Part shown: positions 5,189 through 5,819 of the stretch, in pieces
How the letters are laid out: each line of letters begins with the position of its first letter
How positions within the stretch are numbered: position 1 is the first letter of the stretch
Origin: Pseudomonadota bacterium
GTDB taxonomy: Bacteria > Myxococcota_A > Polyangia > Polyangiales > Polyangiaceae
Direction: 5' to 3'
DNA length: 5,819 nt
Assembly: GCA_023411445.1 (NCBI GenBank)
Contig: JAEYOT010000746.1
Span: 1 to 5,819, forward strand
The notes under the pieces: model-generated
Database searches by the model: none
What the model was told of the DNA's origin: nothing
Seen by the model: the letters and a program-made list of their open reading frames with translations, nothing else
Translations under genes and position numbers: made by a program

Positions 5189-5819
5189 ATGCGGCGGCGC
5201 GCGCTGCTGCTGGCGGCACCGGCGCTGCTTTCGTGCGGTCCGAAGGCGATCGGCGCGCCACCCGCGGCGCCCGCGCTGCTCGGCGCCGCCGACCTGATCC
5301 CACCGGACTTGGACGTCGTGGTGCGGCTCGATCAACGGAAGCTGCGCCAGGCGCTGGGCGCGGCGCAGCTCCGGGAGGTCGCGCGGCAAGCGCTGGCAAA
5401 ATCCAGCAGTGACGAGCTCGGCGGCGAGCTCCTGATCGAGTCGCTGCTCGCTGCGGACGTGGTGTACCTCGGTTACCGTCCCGATCAGCACCTGGCTCCG
5501 CTGGATCGCGTGCTCGCGCTGCAGGGCCACTTCGAGCAGCTGGTGGAGCCGCCGCTCGGCTTCGGGCGTGCGGTGGATCTGGGCGGCGACACGCGCTACT
5601 TCGAGCGGCGGGTGCAGCGCTCGCTGGAGCGTGCGGCGGTGGCGCGCATCTACACGGTGAGCACGCGGCTGCGCTGCTTCGTGTCTGAGGCGGAGCTGGA
5701 CGCGATGGAGCGGCTGCTAGCCCTCGGCGGCGCCGAGCGACGCTTGGCCCCGCCCGAGCAAGGCACGCTCTCGCTTGCGGCGCGCCCGGCGCTGCTCCAG
5801 CGTTTCGCTGGGCGTGGGG
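5189..5819 (+). CDS. Putative lipoprotein of unknown function (3'-truncated), paralogue of the one at 2109
   Basis: The frame is open from the ATG at 5189 to the window edge (210 complete codons), so the C-terminus is missing. The N-terminus MRRRALLLAAPALLSC is a short, arginine-rich lipoprotein signal with lipobox LLSC and the lipidated cysteine at 16. Gly17 follows, so outer-membrane sorting is plausible. A proline/alanine-rich linker (17-33) leads to a soluble region with no further membrane segment. It contains LDVVVRLDQRKLRQAL (41-56), LREVAR (61-66), VVYLGYRP (91-98), RVLALQGHFEQL (107-118), TRYFERRVQ (135-143) and IYTVSTRLRCFVSEAELDAMERLL (154-177 region). No enzymatic motif is apparent. 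It begins 5 nt after cmk, with only a weak AGGG (5176-5179) as ribosome binding site. It occupies the place where rpsA usually stands. Local similarity and block order match the first lipoprotein, but overall identity looks low. Confidence 0.82.
   Translation, partial: MRRRALLLAAPALLSCGPKAIGAPPAAPALLGAADLIPPDLDVVVRLDQRKLRQALGAAQLREVARQALAKSSSDELGGELLIESLLAADVVYLGYRPDQHLAPLDRVLALQGHFEQLVEPPLGFGRAVDLGGDTRYFERRVQRSLERAAVARIYTVSTRLRCFVSEAELDAMERLLALGGAERRLAPPEQGTLSLAARPALLQRFAGRG

Larger units (their letters stand above)
3..5819 (+). other. Probable single operon: pheA-hisC-lipoprotein-aroA-cmk-lipoprotein
   Basis: Six co-directional genes have junctions of +46, -4, +10, -4 and +5 nt, and no terminator-like hairpin with a U-tract or obvious promoter between them. 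The gene order corresponds to the known proteobacterial aromatic supraoperon, with lipoprotein genes at the tyrA and rpsA positions. The operon's promoter and 5' end lie outside the window, and its 3' end also lies beyond the right edge. Confidence 0.75.

Noticed and set aside
4608..5399. 263-codon open frame on the minus strand spanning cmk and the second lipoprotein
   Set aside because: It is opposite an unambiguous cmk and has no domain features. It is a compositional artefact.

Overview
The window is a compact, gene-dense stretch of a very GC-rich bacterial chromosome. Six genes all lie on the + strand, with almost no intergenic DNA. The base composition, the GC-biased third positions and two lipoproteins of an unfamiliar family fit a myxobacterium-like organism (Myxococcota, perhaps Polyangiales). 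That placement is an inference, not something proven by the sequence.

Layout: (1) the 3' part of a pheA-type gene (end of a chorismate-mutase-like region, prephenate dehydratase domain, ACT domain), entering from the left edge; (2) hisC, histidinol-phosphate/aromatic aminotransferase; (3) a lipoprotein of unknown function with a Tat-like signal; (4) an aroA (EPSP synthase) homologue; (5) cmk, cytidylate kinase; (6) the 5' part of a second lipoprotein, distantly related to gene 3, running off the right edge. Junctions are 46 nt, a 4-nt GTGA overlap, 10 nt, another GTGA overlap, and 5 nt. The whole window therefore reads as one transcription unit. No promoter, terminator, RNA gene, mobile element or CRISPR array is visible, and no stretch over 300 bases lacks a gene.

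The order pheA-hisC-X-aroA-cmk-Y matches the proteobacterial aromatic supraoperon pheA-hisC-tyrA-aroA-cmk-rpsA. Here the tyrA and rpsA positions hold two members of one lipoprotein family.

The most unexpected observation is that the two dedicated aromatic-pathway proteins have lost many hallmark active-site residues, while HisC and Cmk look fully canonical. In the PheA homologue the TRF motif is MRY, GPxGTFS is GPEGGFS, SHPQ is TTPA and STAEAA is SMKVAA. In the AroA homologue the positions of E. coli Lys22, Asn94, Gly96, Ser169, Gln171, Lys340 and Glu341 read Arg, His, Pro, Asn, His, Glu and Ser. Both reading frames are long, uninterrupted and of ordinary local composition. This looks like retained pseudoenzymes or enzymes with a changed function, not decaying pseudogenes. 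All alignments were made by eye from remembered family motifs.
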